Source of the DNA: Streptomyces vilmorinianum
GTDB taxonomy: Bacteria > Actinomycetota > Actinomycetes > Streptomycetales > Streptomycetaceae
NCBI RefSeq assembly: GCF_005517195.1
Contig: NZ_CP040244.1
Location: 3,490,001-3,554,000, forward strand
Reading direction: 5' to 3'
DNA length: 64,000 bases
In this document: positions 52,355 to 60,030 of the stretch, one piece after another
How positions within the stretch are numbered: the first letter of the stretch is position 1
How the letters are laid out: every line of letters starts with the position of its first letter
Notes under the pieces: model-generated
Told to the model about the DNA's origin: nothing
Seen by the model: only the letters and a program-made list of their open reading frames with translations
The model's database searches: none
Made by a program: the position numbers and the translations under genes

Positions 52355-53401
52355 ATGCCCGACCCGGCCGACGTGCCCGACCCGGCAGCCCCCGATGCCC
52401 CCGTACATCCGCAGTACCCGGTCCGTACGAAGCGGCTGCGCCTGCGCCCCGTCCGCAGGGACGACCTCGACGCCATCCACGCCCACCGCTCCCTGCCCGA
52501 GGTCGCGCTCTACCTGCCGCACGAACCGCACACCCGGGAGATGACCGCGCGGACCCTGGAGCGTGTGCTCGCCGGCGAGGCGCTCGCGAACCCCGGCGAC
52601 TGGCTCGACCTGGCCGTGGAGACCGAGTCGGGCCGGGTCGTCGGCGAAGTGCTCCTGAGGCGGGAGCCCGACGAACCGGCCACCGGCCAGGTCGGGTTCG
52701 CCTTCCACCCGGACGTGCACGGCACCGGGATCGCCACCGAGGCGGTCACGGCCGCACTCGACATCGCCTTCGACAGCTTCGGCTGGCACCGCGTCATCGG
52801 GTTCTGCGACGTGCGCAACGTCGCCTCCGCGGCCCTCATGCGGCGGGTCGGCATGCGCCACGAGGCCGTCCACCGCGACAGCGTCTTCCTCAAGAACGCC
52901 TGGTGCAGCGACTCGGTGTTCGCGGTCCTCGCGGCCGAGTGGCGCGGGACCCCGCCGCGTACCGCCGAGGAGCGGGCCGTCGACGCGGTCGCCACCGCCT
53001 TCTTCTCCGCGTTCACCCGCCGCGCGGGGGAGCCGGTGAGCCTCGACGCCGCCCGCGCCGCCCTCGCGCCCGACGCCGTCATCGAGCGCGTGGACGAGAA
53101 CGGGAACCTCGACCGTACGAACGTGGAGGAGTTCCTGGCGCCCCGTCACGCCCTCCTCAACGGGCCGGAGCTGACCGACTTCCACGAGTTCGAGGTCGCG
53201 TTCACGACCGTCGTCACCGCCGGACGTGCCCTGCGGAGCTCGCTCTACCACAAGCACGGCATCCACGACGGCGTCCCCTTCGCGGGATGGGGACGCATGA
53301 ACCTCCACCTGACCACGTCCTCCGGTGCCTGGCTCATCGAGTCCGCCACCTGGACGGACGAAACCCAGCACACGCACCACACGAAGGAGCCCCGGCGTTG
53401 A
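52355..53401 (+). CDS. GNAT acetyltransferase fused to an NTF2/SnoaL-like domain
   Basis: A 348-residue two-domain protein. The first part (about 20-190) is a RimJ/RimL-type GNAT N-acetyltransferase: TKRLRLRPVRRDDL, GQVGFAFHPDVHGTGIATEAV acetyl-CoA loop, GWHRVIGFCDVRNVASAALMRRVGM. The second (about 205-340) looks like an NTF2/DUF4440 cup (DAVATAFFSAF, WGRMNLHLTTSSGAWLIESATW). The fusion is unusual. Start ATG 52355; the stop overlaps the next gene's TTG start (TTGA), so it is coupled to the following predicted propeller gene. The substrate is unknown. Confidence 0.82.
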   Translation: MPDPADVPDPAAPDAPVHPQYPVRTKRLRLRPVRRDDLDAIHAHRSLPEVALYLPHEPHTREMTARTLERVLAGEALANPGDWLDLAVETESGRVVGEVLLRREPDEPATGQVGFAFHPDVHGTGIATEAVTAALDIAFDSFGWHRVIGFCDVRNVASAALMRRVGMRHEAVHRDSVFLKNAWCSDSVFAVLAAEWRGTPPRTAEERAVDAVATAFFSAFTRRAGEPVSLDAARAALAPDAVIERVDENGNLDRTNVEEFLAPRHALLNGPELTDFHEFEVAFTTVVTAGRALRSSLYHKHGIHDGVPFAGWGRMNLHLTTSSGAWLIESATWTDETQHTHHTKEPRR

Positions 53402-54663
53402 GCATCAGCGTTGAAGGACAGATAGACATCGCGGGACCGGTGGGCAAGCTGCTCCACCGGCGAACGCTGAAGAACGCCACGGTCATGCAGTCGTTCGGCA
53501 TCGACCCCGTGTCCGGCGACATCTTCGTGCTCCAGATCATGGAGGGCGGGATCCAGCTCTCCGGCGAGTCCTCGGCCATCGCCTGGGCGCAGCGGTCCGA
53601 GCAGGGCGACCTGTGCGTCACCCGGCTCTCCCCGTCCGGCTCGATCACCGGGTACATGTACCTGCGCGGCTTCGGACACGGCGTCAACGTCGGCGTGGAG
53701 AACCGCGCCGGGGCCATCCATCTGTGGACCGAGACGGCGTCGATACCCAACAGCAAGAACGAGGGCTTCGGCTCGAAGGTGACCAGCTTCGCGTTCCGTT
53801 CCGGCACGGTCCTCGACTACGGCTCCTCGCTGCACACCCTGCCGTACAGCCCCGACCCGGCCGCCCGCTTCATCACCCCCACCATCGACCGCAGCACCAA
53901 CGAGCTCGTCCTGCGCTTCTCCCTCAACGGCGGGCCGCACTACGAGCGGTACGACCTGGCCAAGGCGGCGGCCGGCGTATGGGAGCCCATCCAGCGCATC
54001 ACCCCGGCCCTTCCGGCGGGCGTCTTCCAGGGGTACGCCTCCCACAACGGCGTCCTCTACACGCTCCAGGGCCAGGCCCTGTCCGCGGTCGCCCTGCCCG
54101 GCGACACGTACATCACCGCGTTCGAGTGGGCCACCGGCGCCATGCTGGACCGGCAGCACATCACCGCCGGTCCCGGCCTGGAGCACCGCGAGGCCGAGGG
54201 CATGACCGTGTCCGTACGCAACGGTGTGCCGCACCTCCACTTCGGCTTCGCCACCGAGGACCCCGGCCCGCGCACCTGCACCATCATGTCGCTCTCCGCG
54301 GCCCCCGAGGTCGACGGCGTGAAGGTCCTGACCGACTGGCAGCCGATCACCCTCGCCGCCGGGGTCACCGTCGACCAGAACGCCCCCAAGGGCCGGCTCA
54401 TCAGCATCGCCGGAACGACGACGCTGCAGCTCAGCGGCGGAATCAAGGGCAGCTTCGACGGTGACGCCGTCATCGGCACCCTGCCCGACGCGCTCACCCC
54501 CAGCATGGTCTGCCGCGCCAACGTCCCCCGGAACAGCAGCGGAGGCTACTGCGTCGCCCGTGTCGAGGCGGGCAACGACCGCCAGCTCCGGCTCTTCGGC
54601 GGCCGCACCACCAACGTCATCACCTGGGCGCAGCTGGACAGCTTCAACGCCGTCTGGCGCTGA
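53398..54663 (+). CDS. Predicted beta-propeller protein (phage P68 RBP/TagC-like) with C-terminal jelly-roll
   Basis: A 421-residue protein. Residues about 25-305 have repeated Asp-rich, aromatic strands (ATVMQSFGIDPVSGDIFVLQ, EGMTVSVRNGVPHLHFGFA) like the P68 receptor-binding/TagC or helveticin-type propeller. The last 110 residues (ITLAAGVTVDQ ... SFNAVWR) match the next gene's product. No signal peptide is present. TTG 53398 is chosen: AAGGAG lies 9 nt upstream and it overlaps the GNAT stop. Function is unknown; such propellers bind cell-surface polymers in phages. Its place between an acetyltransferase and a secreted homologue of its tail suggests a cell-wall or surface role. Confidence 0.7.
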   Translation: MSISVEGQIDIAGPVGKLLHRRTLKNATVMQSFGIDPVSGDIFVLQIMEGGIQLSGESSAIAWAQRSEQGDLCVTRLSPSGSITGYMYLRGFGHGVNVGVENRAGAIHLWTETASIPNSKNEGFGSKVTSFAFRSGTVLDYGSSLHTLPYSPDPAARFITPTIDRSTNELVLRFSLNGGPHYERYDLAKAAAGVWEPIQRITPALPAGVFQGYASHNGVLYTLQGQALSAVALPGDTYITAFEWATGAMLDRQHITAGPGLEHREAEGMTVSVRNGVPHLHFGFATEDPGPRTCTIMSLSAAPEVDGVKVLTDWQPITLAAGVTVDQNAPKGRLISIAGTTTLQLSGGIKGSFDGDAVIGTLPDALTPSMVCRANVPRNSSGGYCVARVEAGNDRQLRLFGGRTTNVITWAQLDSFNAVWR

Positions 54664-54714
54664 CCCCACCACCTTTCTCCCGCTCATCTCTTCTGGCCAA
54701 GGAGCCGATTCGCC

Positions 54715-55170
54715 ATGTCCCAGTCCTTCAACCGCCGTAGCATCCTCGGCGCCGCCCTCGCCATGCCCGCCGCCGCGGCCGCCGGCAACCTGATCGCCGC
54801 CACGCCCGCCGCCGCGGCCGGCGTCGTCGCCGGGGCCTGGACCGACCTCGTCCTGGAGCCGGGCATCACCGCGCAGGCGGGCGCCACCCCGCAGGTCCGC
54901 CTCATCACGATCGCCGACACCACGTTCCTCCAGGCCCGTGGCGCGATCACCTGCAGCCTCGCCGCCGACACCAAGATCGCCACCCTGCCGGCCGGGTTCA
55001 CGCCGCCCACCTGGTACGTGCGCGCCGCGACGCCCCGCAACAACAGCCAGGGCATCAACGCCTGCCGCTTCGAGATCAACACCGCCGGATCCGTGAGCAT
55101 CTACGGCGCCAACAGCGGCAACCCGATCACCTGGGTCCAGTTCGACGCGATCCAGGTGATCTGGCGATAG
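54715..55170 (+). CDS. Tat-exported small protein homologous to the propeller's C-terminal domain
   Basis: A 151-residue protein with a Tat signal (FNRRSILGAALAMPAAAAA) and cleavage near ATPAAAA. The mature part matches the C-terminal domain of the preceding protein: WTDLVLEPGITAQ, RLITIADTTFLQARGAI, TLPAGFTPPTWYVRAATPRNN, CRFEINTAGSVSIYGANSGN, ITWVQFDAIQVIWR. The pattern is a beta-sandwich with a fixed WR ending. ATG 54715 has AAGGAG about 11 nt upstream. It probably lies in one transcript with the GNAT and propeller genes (52-bp gap). Confidence 0.8.
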   Translation: MSQSFNRRSILGAALAMPAAAAAGNLIAATPAAAAGVVAGAWTDLVLEPGITAQAGATPQVRLITIADTTFLQARGAITCSLAADTKIATLPAGFTPPTWYVRAATPRNNSQGINACRFEINTAGSVSIYGANSGNPITWVQFDAIQVIWR

Positions 55171-55191
55171 CAGATCCGGCGACAGCACCCG

Positions 55192-55197
55192 TAGCCT
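55192..55197 (+). promoter_or_regulatory. -10 box of a leaderless promoter
   Basis: TAGCCT lies 6 nt before ATG 55204 of the MpaB-like gene, with no ribosome site. Confidence 0.5.
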
Positions 55198-55203
55198 GAA
55201 CGC

Positions 55204-56100
55204 ATGAGGCAGGACGCCGACCCCGGGCTCTTCGGTCCCCACTCCGTCACCTGGCAGCTGCACGGTGACCCGGTGATGTGGATCGCCGGGGTCCGCGCCC
55301 TCTACCTTCAGGCACTGCACCCGGTCGCCGTCCGCGGAGTCATGATCAACAGCGACTTCCGGCGGGACGCCTGGGGCCGGCTCCTGCGGACGGCGAACTT
55401 CGTCGGCACGCTCAGCTACGGCACCACCGAGGCCGCCGAGGCCGCCGGAGCCCGGGTGCGGAAGATCCACCGGCTGCTCGGGGTCGACGACCCCGAGCTG
55501 CTGCTCTGGGTGCACTGCGCCGAGGTCGACTCCTACCTCTCGGTCGTACGCCGCTCGGGCATCCCGATCAGCGACGCCCAGGCCGACCGCTACATCGACG
55601 AACACCGCGAGTCCGCCCGGCTCGTCGGGCTCGACCCGCGCGAAGTGCCCGCCACCGCCGACGAGCTCGACCGCTACTTCGACGCGATACGGCCCCGGCT
55701 CGCCGCCGGCGAGGACGCGCGCACCGTCGACGCGTTTCTGCGCCGCCCCCCGGTCCCGCCCGCCCTCGTCCCGGCGCGCGAGATCGTCTGGCGGCGCGTG
55801 GTGTCACTCGCGTACGACTCCCTGCCCCCCTACGCCCACGCCCTGTACGGCCGGCCCGCGCCGCCGCCCGAGACCGTCACGTACCGGCTCACCGCGGCGG
55901 GCAATCTGCTGCGCTGCATCCCGGACCGGCTCCGCTGGCGCCTTCCCCCAGGTCACATCCTGAAGGCGATGGCACGTCTCGGCCCCGACGCACGCCCCGC
56001 CCCGTACACACTCCGCAGCCAGGCGGCCATACTGGACGGGCCGGGGAGGGCGCAGAGAATCGACGGGGGCGACAGCACGCGATGGCGGAGACCAGGCTGA
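55204..56100 (+). CDS. DUF2236/MpaB-like oxygenase family protein
   Basis: A 298-residue protein of the oxygenase MpaB/rubber-oxygenase-like family (DUF2236), heme b-binding helical oxygenases; the family's typical residues are visible: HGDPVMWIAGVRALYLQALHPVAVRGV, FVGTLSYGT, VHCAEVDSYL. Length matches. Start ATG 55204 has TAGCCT 6 nt upstream (leaderless). The last 19 nt overlap the kinase gene, so they are probably coupled. Substrate unknown. Confidence 0.85.
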   Translation: MRQDADPGLFGPHSVTWQLHGDPVMWIAGVRALYLQALHPVAVRGVMINSDFRRDAWGRLLRTANFVGTLSYGTTEAAEAAGARVRKIHRLLGVDDPELLLWVHCAEVDSYLSVVRRSGIPISDAQADRYIDEHRESARLVGLDPREVPATADELDRYFDAIRPRLAAGEDARTVDAFLRRPPVPPALVPAREIVWRRVVSLAYDSLPPYAHALYGRPAPPPETVTYRLTAAGNLLRCIPDRLRWRLPPGHILKAMARLGPDARPAPYTLRSQAAILDGPGRAQRIDGGDSTRWRRPG

Positions 56101-58328
56101 TCCAGGGCCGGTACCGGCTGCACGACGTGATCGGGCGCGGGGGCATGGGCGAGGTGTGGCGTGCCACCGACGAGTCGCTCGGCCGGCGTGTCGCGGTCAA
56201 GTGCCTCAAGCCGCTGGGACAGCAGCACGACGCCAACTTCGCGGTGCTGCGCGAACGGTTCCGGCGCGAGGCGCGCGTCGCCGCCTCGCTCCAGCATCGC
56301 GGAGTGACCGTCGTCCATGACTTCGGCGAGTCCGACGGGGTGCTCTTCCTCGTCATGGAGCTCCTGGAGGGCCACAACCTCAGCCAGCTCCTGGAGGAGA
56401 ACCGGAAGCACCCGCTGCCGGTGCGGGACGTCGAGGACATCGCCGAACAGGTCGCCGACGCCCTCGCGTACACCCATCGCCAAGGGGTCGTGCACCGCGA
56501 CCTCAAGCCCGCCAACATCATGCGGCTCGGCGACGGCGCGGTGAAGATCTGCGACTTCGGGATAGCGCGCCTCGGCGCCGACATCGGCTTCACGTCCCGT
56601 CTCACCGGCACCGGCATCGCCATGGGAACCCCGCACTACATGTCCCCGGAGCAGATCAGCGGCGGCGAGGTCGACCACCGCAGCGACCTGTACTCGCTGG
56701 GGTGCGTGCTGTACGAGATCGCCACCGGCGTCCCGCCCTTCGACCTCGACGACACATGGGCCATCCTCGTCGGCCACCGCGACACGCCGCCCGAGCCGCT
56801 GCGCACGCACCGCGCCGAGCTGCCCGGCTATCTGGACCGGATCGTGCTCGATCTGCTCGCCAAGACGCCGGACGGGCGGCCCACCGACGCGACCGATCTG
56901 CGCCGTCGTATCGCCTCGGCCCGCACCGCCGGACCGGAGCCCGTGGCGCTGTCCATGCCGCTGCCCGTGTCGCTGTCCGTACAGGTGCCGGAGGCGGACG
57001 TCTCCCGACTCCCTTCCTGGGCCAGGGGGATGACCACGGGACACAGGGCGACGGCGGGTTCCCTCGCCCTGAGAACCGTGGCGTTCGACCCGGCGGCCGG
57101 GCTCACGGGGGAGTGGACCGCCCCGTCCCGGGTGCTGCCCCCGGCGCCCGTCGGCGACGGGCGGGCCACCCCCTCGCCGGAACTGCTCGCCGTCCTCGCC
57201 AGCCGGCACAAGGCCGGCCTCAGCCTCGGCCGACTCGGCCGCTGGGACGAGGCGGCGGACGTGCACCGGTCCGTCGCCGAGGTCCGTGAGCGCGTGCTGG
57301 GCCCCGACCACCCCGACACCCTCGCCAGCGGGTACGAGGTCGGCTTCACGCTCAGCAGGCTCGCCCGCCCCGCCGACGCCCTGCGCGCGTTCACCCGGGT
57401 CACCGAGGGCCGCGAGCGCGTGCTGGGCCCCGACCACCCCGACACCCTGGCCGCGCGTCAGGAGACGGCGTACGTACTCGGCCGCCTCGGGCGCCACTTC
57501 GAGGCACACCAGGTGTACGCGGCGGTGCTCGCCTCCCGCGAGCGCACCATGGGCCCCGACCACCCCGACACCCTGCGGTGCCGCCACAACCTGGCCTTCA
57601 ACCTGGGCCGGCTCGGCCGTCTGGACGAGTCGTACCGGATGGCGCGGGAGGTCGCGGAGGCACGGGCCCGGCTCCTCGGCGACGAGCACCCGGACACGCT
57701 CGTGACGCGTTACGAAGTGGCGTACACGCTCGGCCGGCTGGGGCGCTGGCCGGAGGCGCTCGCCGCCTACCGCGAGGTCGCCGCGGCGCGTGGCGCCGTC
57801 CTCGGCGCCGACCACCTCGACACGCTCGCCGCCCGCTACGAGGTCGGCATCTGCCTGGGCCGGCTCGGCCGGAGCGAAGAGGCGCTGGAGCTCTACCGCG
57901 ACCTGAGCGAAGCCCGCACCCGCGCGCACGGGCCCGACGACCCCGAGACGCTGCGCGCCCGCCACGGCATCGGGGTCAACCTGGGCCGGCTCTCCCGCTG
58001 GGAGGAGGCCGTCGAGGAGGCCCGGGAGGTGTGCGCGGCCCGCGAACGCGTCCTCGGCGCCGACCACCCGGACACCCTCGTCAGCCGCCGCGAGATCGCC
58101 GTCGGCCTCGGCTGGCTCGCCCGCTGGCCGGACGCCCTGACCGTCTACCGCCAGGTCGCCGAGGCCCGCGACCGCGTCCTCGGCCCCGACCACCCCGACA
58201 CCCTGGCAAGCCGCCACGACGAGGCCCACTGCCTGGAACAACTCGGCCGCCACACCGAGGCCGTCGAGCTCTACCGCCGGGTGGCCGCCCTGCGCAGCAG
58301 CGACGGGGAGGGGAGCGCTCAGCGCTGA
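56082..58328 (+). CDS. Serine/threonine kinase with TPR array
   Basis: A 748-residue cytosolic protein. Kinase domain about 8-275: GRGGMGEVWRA, VAVKCL Lys, HRDLKPANI, DFGIARLG, GTPHYMSPEQ. A hinge of about 90 residues follows, then at least eight repeats of 42 residues (LGRLGRWDEAADVHRSVAEVRERVLGPDHPDTL pattern, read in parts) of the TPR_10/12 type, up to the C-terminus. TPR tails give protein docking. ATG 56082 overlaps the upstream oxygenase stop by 19 bp. The repeats differ at DNA level but share long runs. No membrane helix is seen. Confidence 0.9.
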   Translation: MAETRLIQGRYRLHDVIGRGGMGEVWRATDESLGRRVAVKCLKPLGQQHDANFAVLRERFRREARVAASLQHRGVTVVHDFGESDGVLFLVMELLEGHNLSQLLEENRKHPLPVRDVEDIAEQVADALAYTHRQGVVHRDLKPANIMRLGDGAVKICDFGIARLGADIGFTSRLTGTGIAMGTPHYMSPEQISGGEVDHRSDLYSLGCVLYEIATGVPPFDLDDTWAILVGHRDTPPEPLRTHRAELPGYLDRIVLDLLAKTPDGRPTDATDLRRRIASARTAGPEPVALSMPLPVSLSVQVPEADVSRLPSWARGMTTGHRATAGSLALRTVAFDPAAGLTGEWTAPSRVLPPAPVGDGRATPSPELLAVLASRHKAGLSLGRLGRWDEAADVHRSVAEVRERVLGPDHPDTLASGYEVGFTLSRLARPADALRAFTRVTEGRERVLGPDHPDTLAARQETAYVLGRLGRHFEAHQVYAAVLASRERTMGPDHPDTLRCRHNLAFNLGRLGRLDESYRMAREVAEARARLLGDEHPDTLVTRYEVAYTLGRLGRWPEALAAYREVAAARGAVLGADHLDTLAARYEVGICLGRLGRSEEALELYRDLSEARTRAHGPDDPETLRARHGIGVNLGRLSRWEEAVEEAREVCAARERVLGADHPDTLVSRREIAVGLGWLARWPDALTVYRQVAEARDRVLGPDHPDTLASRHDEAHCLEQLGRHTEAVELYRRVAALRSSDGEGSAQR

Positions 58329-58762
58329 GCGCGCCACCACTCGGTCAGCTCCCGCACGCGCGCGTCGAAACGACGGTCGAGGAACGACAGAGGAGCCCTG
58401 AGTGTCAGGCGCTCGCCCGTGACGAGGCCGACGGTCACGTGCCGCACGCCGGCGACGCGCCGTACGGCGACATCCGAGACGTCCGGCCAGGGGATGCGGC
58501 GTCCGCGGCCGAAGGCGGGGAAGACGAGCAGGCAGTCGGCGGTCAGCCGCGCACCGCGCGTCCGGGGCAGAAACAGCAGTCCGGCCAGACCGACGACACC
58601 CGACCGAACGCACCAGCGCAAGGTCTCGGCCGACATGGGGTCACCGTCCCACCACAGCCCCAGGTAGAGCAGGCCCGTTGCCGCGGCCATCCCCACGGCG
58701 GCCGGGACGACGTCCTGCGCCGGCCCCGGCCCGAAGTCGACGACGTCCCGCATGCGCCCCAC
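58319..58762 (-). CDS. PH-like domain membrane protein
   Basis: A 147-residue protein with two hydrophobic segments near the N-terminus (AAVGMAAATGLLYLGLWW; GVVGLAGLLFL) and a small C-terminal bPH-like domain (ARLTADCLLVFPAFGRGRRIPWPDVSDV, VTGERLTLRAPL). This resembles bacterial PH (YdbS/DUF2581-like) membrane proteins of unknown role. GTG 58762 has GGAGG 5-6 nt upstream; ATG 58753 is alternative. The 3' end overlaps the kinase-TPR gene by 10 bp. Confidence 0.75.
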   Translation of the reverse strand: MGRMRDVVDFGPGPAQDVVPAAVGMAAATGLLYLGLWWDGDPMSAETLRWCVRSGVVGLAGLLFLPRTRGARLTADCLLVFPAFGRGRRIPWPDVSDVAVRRVAGVRHVTVGLVTGERLTLRAPLSFLDRRFDARVRELTEWWRAQR

Positions 58763-58801
58763 GCGCCCCTCCTCGGCTCGGCCCCCCGGCCGCAGTGTCC
58801 C

Positions 58802-59116
58802 TTACCGCTGCCGGGGACCCCCCGCCGCCCCACCGACTCCTTGGCCCGGCGTGGGAACCGTGGCGACCGGACCGCCCGAGCCGTCGACGAGCCGGAGTCG
58901 TGTGACCGGGGTGGCGGCCTCCCGCAGCCGGGGCAGGACGCCCATGTCCTCCGCCACCGTCAGCGCCTGCCCCGCGACATCCACCGGGCTGCCGCTGGAC
59001 AGCAGGTCCCGCGCGTGCTCCACGACCGTCGGCCGCATCCCGTGCCGCGCCAGCCAGTACGCGAGGACGGGACCGGCGATGCCCGCTCCGGAGATCAGTA
59101 CCGTGTCGCCCCTCAT
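58802..59116 (-). pseudogene. Truncated FAD-dependent monooxygenase (N-terminal part only)
   Basis: 104 residues that begin like a PHBH-type flavoprotein monooxygenase: TVLISGAGIAGPVLAYWLARHGMRPTVVEHA, GSPVDVAGQALTVAEDMGVL. Full-length relatives have about 380-420 residues; here the frame ends at 58802 in Gly-rich sequence and the next gene begins at once. The rest is not found nearby, so this is a broken gene or a deletion scar. ATG 59116 has GAAGG 9 nt upstream. It is divergent from the TetR gene and its operators, the usual arrangement for a TetR-controlled monooxygenase. Confidence 0.75.
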
Positions 59117-59144
59117 GACGCTCACCCTTCCTCACCCACCAGCC

Positions 59145-59190
59145 CTGACCGTCGGTCAGTGTCCACGCCATTCTCCTGTCCGTCGGTCAG
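59145..59190. promoter_or_regulatory. Tandem TetR operators
   Basis: CTGACCGTCGGTCAG (59145-59159) is a perfect 15-bp inverted repeat, and CTGTCCGTCGGTCAG (59176-59190) a copy with one mismatch, 31 bp apart, between the divergent TetR gene and the truncated monooxygenase. TGACCGNCGGTCA is a usual TetR-type operator shape. Confidence 0.8.
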
Positions 59191-59212
59191 GCAAGGGGAT
59201 ACGGTCTCCGGC

Positions 59213-59941
59213 ATGACCGAGGAGGAGACGCGTACCAGGGCCCGGATCCTGCGCGTCGCGGGCGAGGAGTTCGCCGCGCGCGGCTTCCACGCGACCTCCC
59301 TACGCGAGATCGCGGACCGCGTCGGCGTCACCAAGGCCGCCGTGCTCTACCACTTCGCCGGCAAGGCGGACATCCTCGCCGCCCTGGCCGAACCCATGCT
59401 CGGCGACCTCGAAGCGGCGATGACCGGGGCCGCGCGACGCGCACCCGAAGAGGCGCGATGGGCGGCCGTCGAGGGGCTGCTGGACGTCTGGCTGACCCAC
59501 CGAGGACTGCTCAGGCTCAACCTCCAGGACCTGGCCCTGGCCGCGCCCGGACCGGTCTTCGAACGCTTCAAGGGCGCCCTGCTCCGGGCCAACGCGCTGG
59601 TCGCGGGCGCGGAGGCGGACTTCGCCGGGCGCGTGCGGGCGGCCCAGGCGATCGCCATGCTCGGCGACCCGGTGGTGCTCTTCGCCGACGCCCCGGTCGA
59701 CGAGTTGCGCGCCGAGGTGCTCGCCGGTGTGCACCGCCTCCTCGACGGCGACGGCGACGGCGAGGTCCGCCGCCCCGGTTCCCGGCCCCGCCGCGGCCGG
59801 CCCGCCGCCATGACCGAGGAGATGGCCGCCCGGGCCCGGCGTCTCCATGGCGCCGGGAGCACGGCCGCCGAGATCGCGGACGCGCTCGGCGTCTCCCGTG
59901 CCACGGTCTACCGCCATCTCGCCCCGTCGCAAAAAGACTGA
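59213..59941 (+). CDS. TetR family regulator with an added Hin/resolvase-type HTH
   Basis: A 242-residue protein: an N-terminal TetR HTH (about 5-55; RILRVAGEEFAARGFHATSLREIADRVGVTKAAVLYHFAGK, read in parts), an all-helical ligand domain to about 190, then a basic linker (RPGSRPRRGRPAAMTEE) and a second helix-turn-helix (about 205-238; ARARRLHGAGSTAAEIADALGVSRATVYRHL) typical of the C-terminus of Hin-type DNA invertases. Two DNA-binding domains in a TetR protein are rare. ATG 59213 lies 22 bp after the second operator, so autoregulation is likely. The regulated partner gene is truncated. Confidence 0.85.
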   Translation: MTEEETRTRARILRVAGEEFAARGFHATSLREIADRVGVTKAAVLYHFAGKADILAALAEPMLGDLEAAMTGAARRAPEEARWAAVEGLLDVWLTHRGLLRLNLQDLALAAPGPVFERFKGALLRANALVAGAEADFAGRVRAAQAIAMLGDPVVLFADAPVDELRAEVLAGVHRLLDGDGDGEVRRPGSRPRRGRPAAMTEEMAARARRLHGAGSTAAEIADALGVSRATVYRHLAPSQKD

Positions 59942-60030
59942 GACATTAATGCGACGATTTATGAGACAGGCGAGCTGACACGGACGGTCGGCGGGGTTCC
60001 GCGGGCGATCTTCGCGTGTTAGCAAGAGAC

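Noticed and set aside
57200..58300. Strong DNA repeats of about 126 bp
   Set aside because: They follow from the 42-residue TPR units of the kinase and are not an independent DNA repeat.
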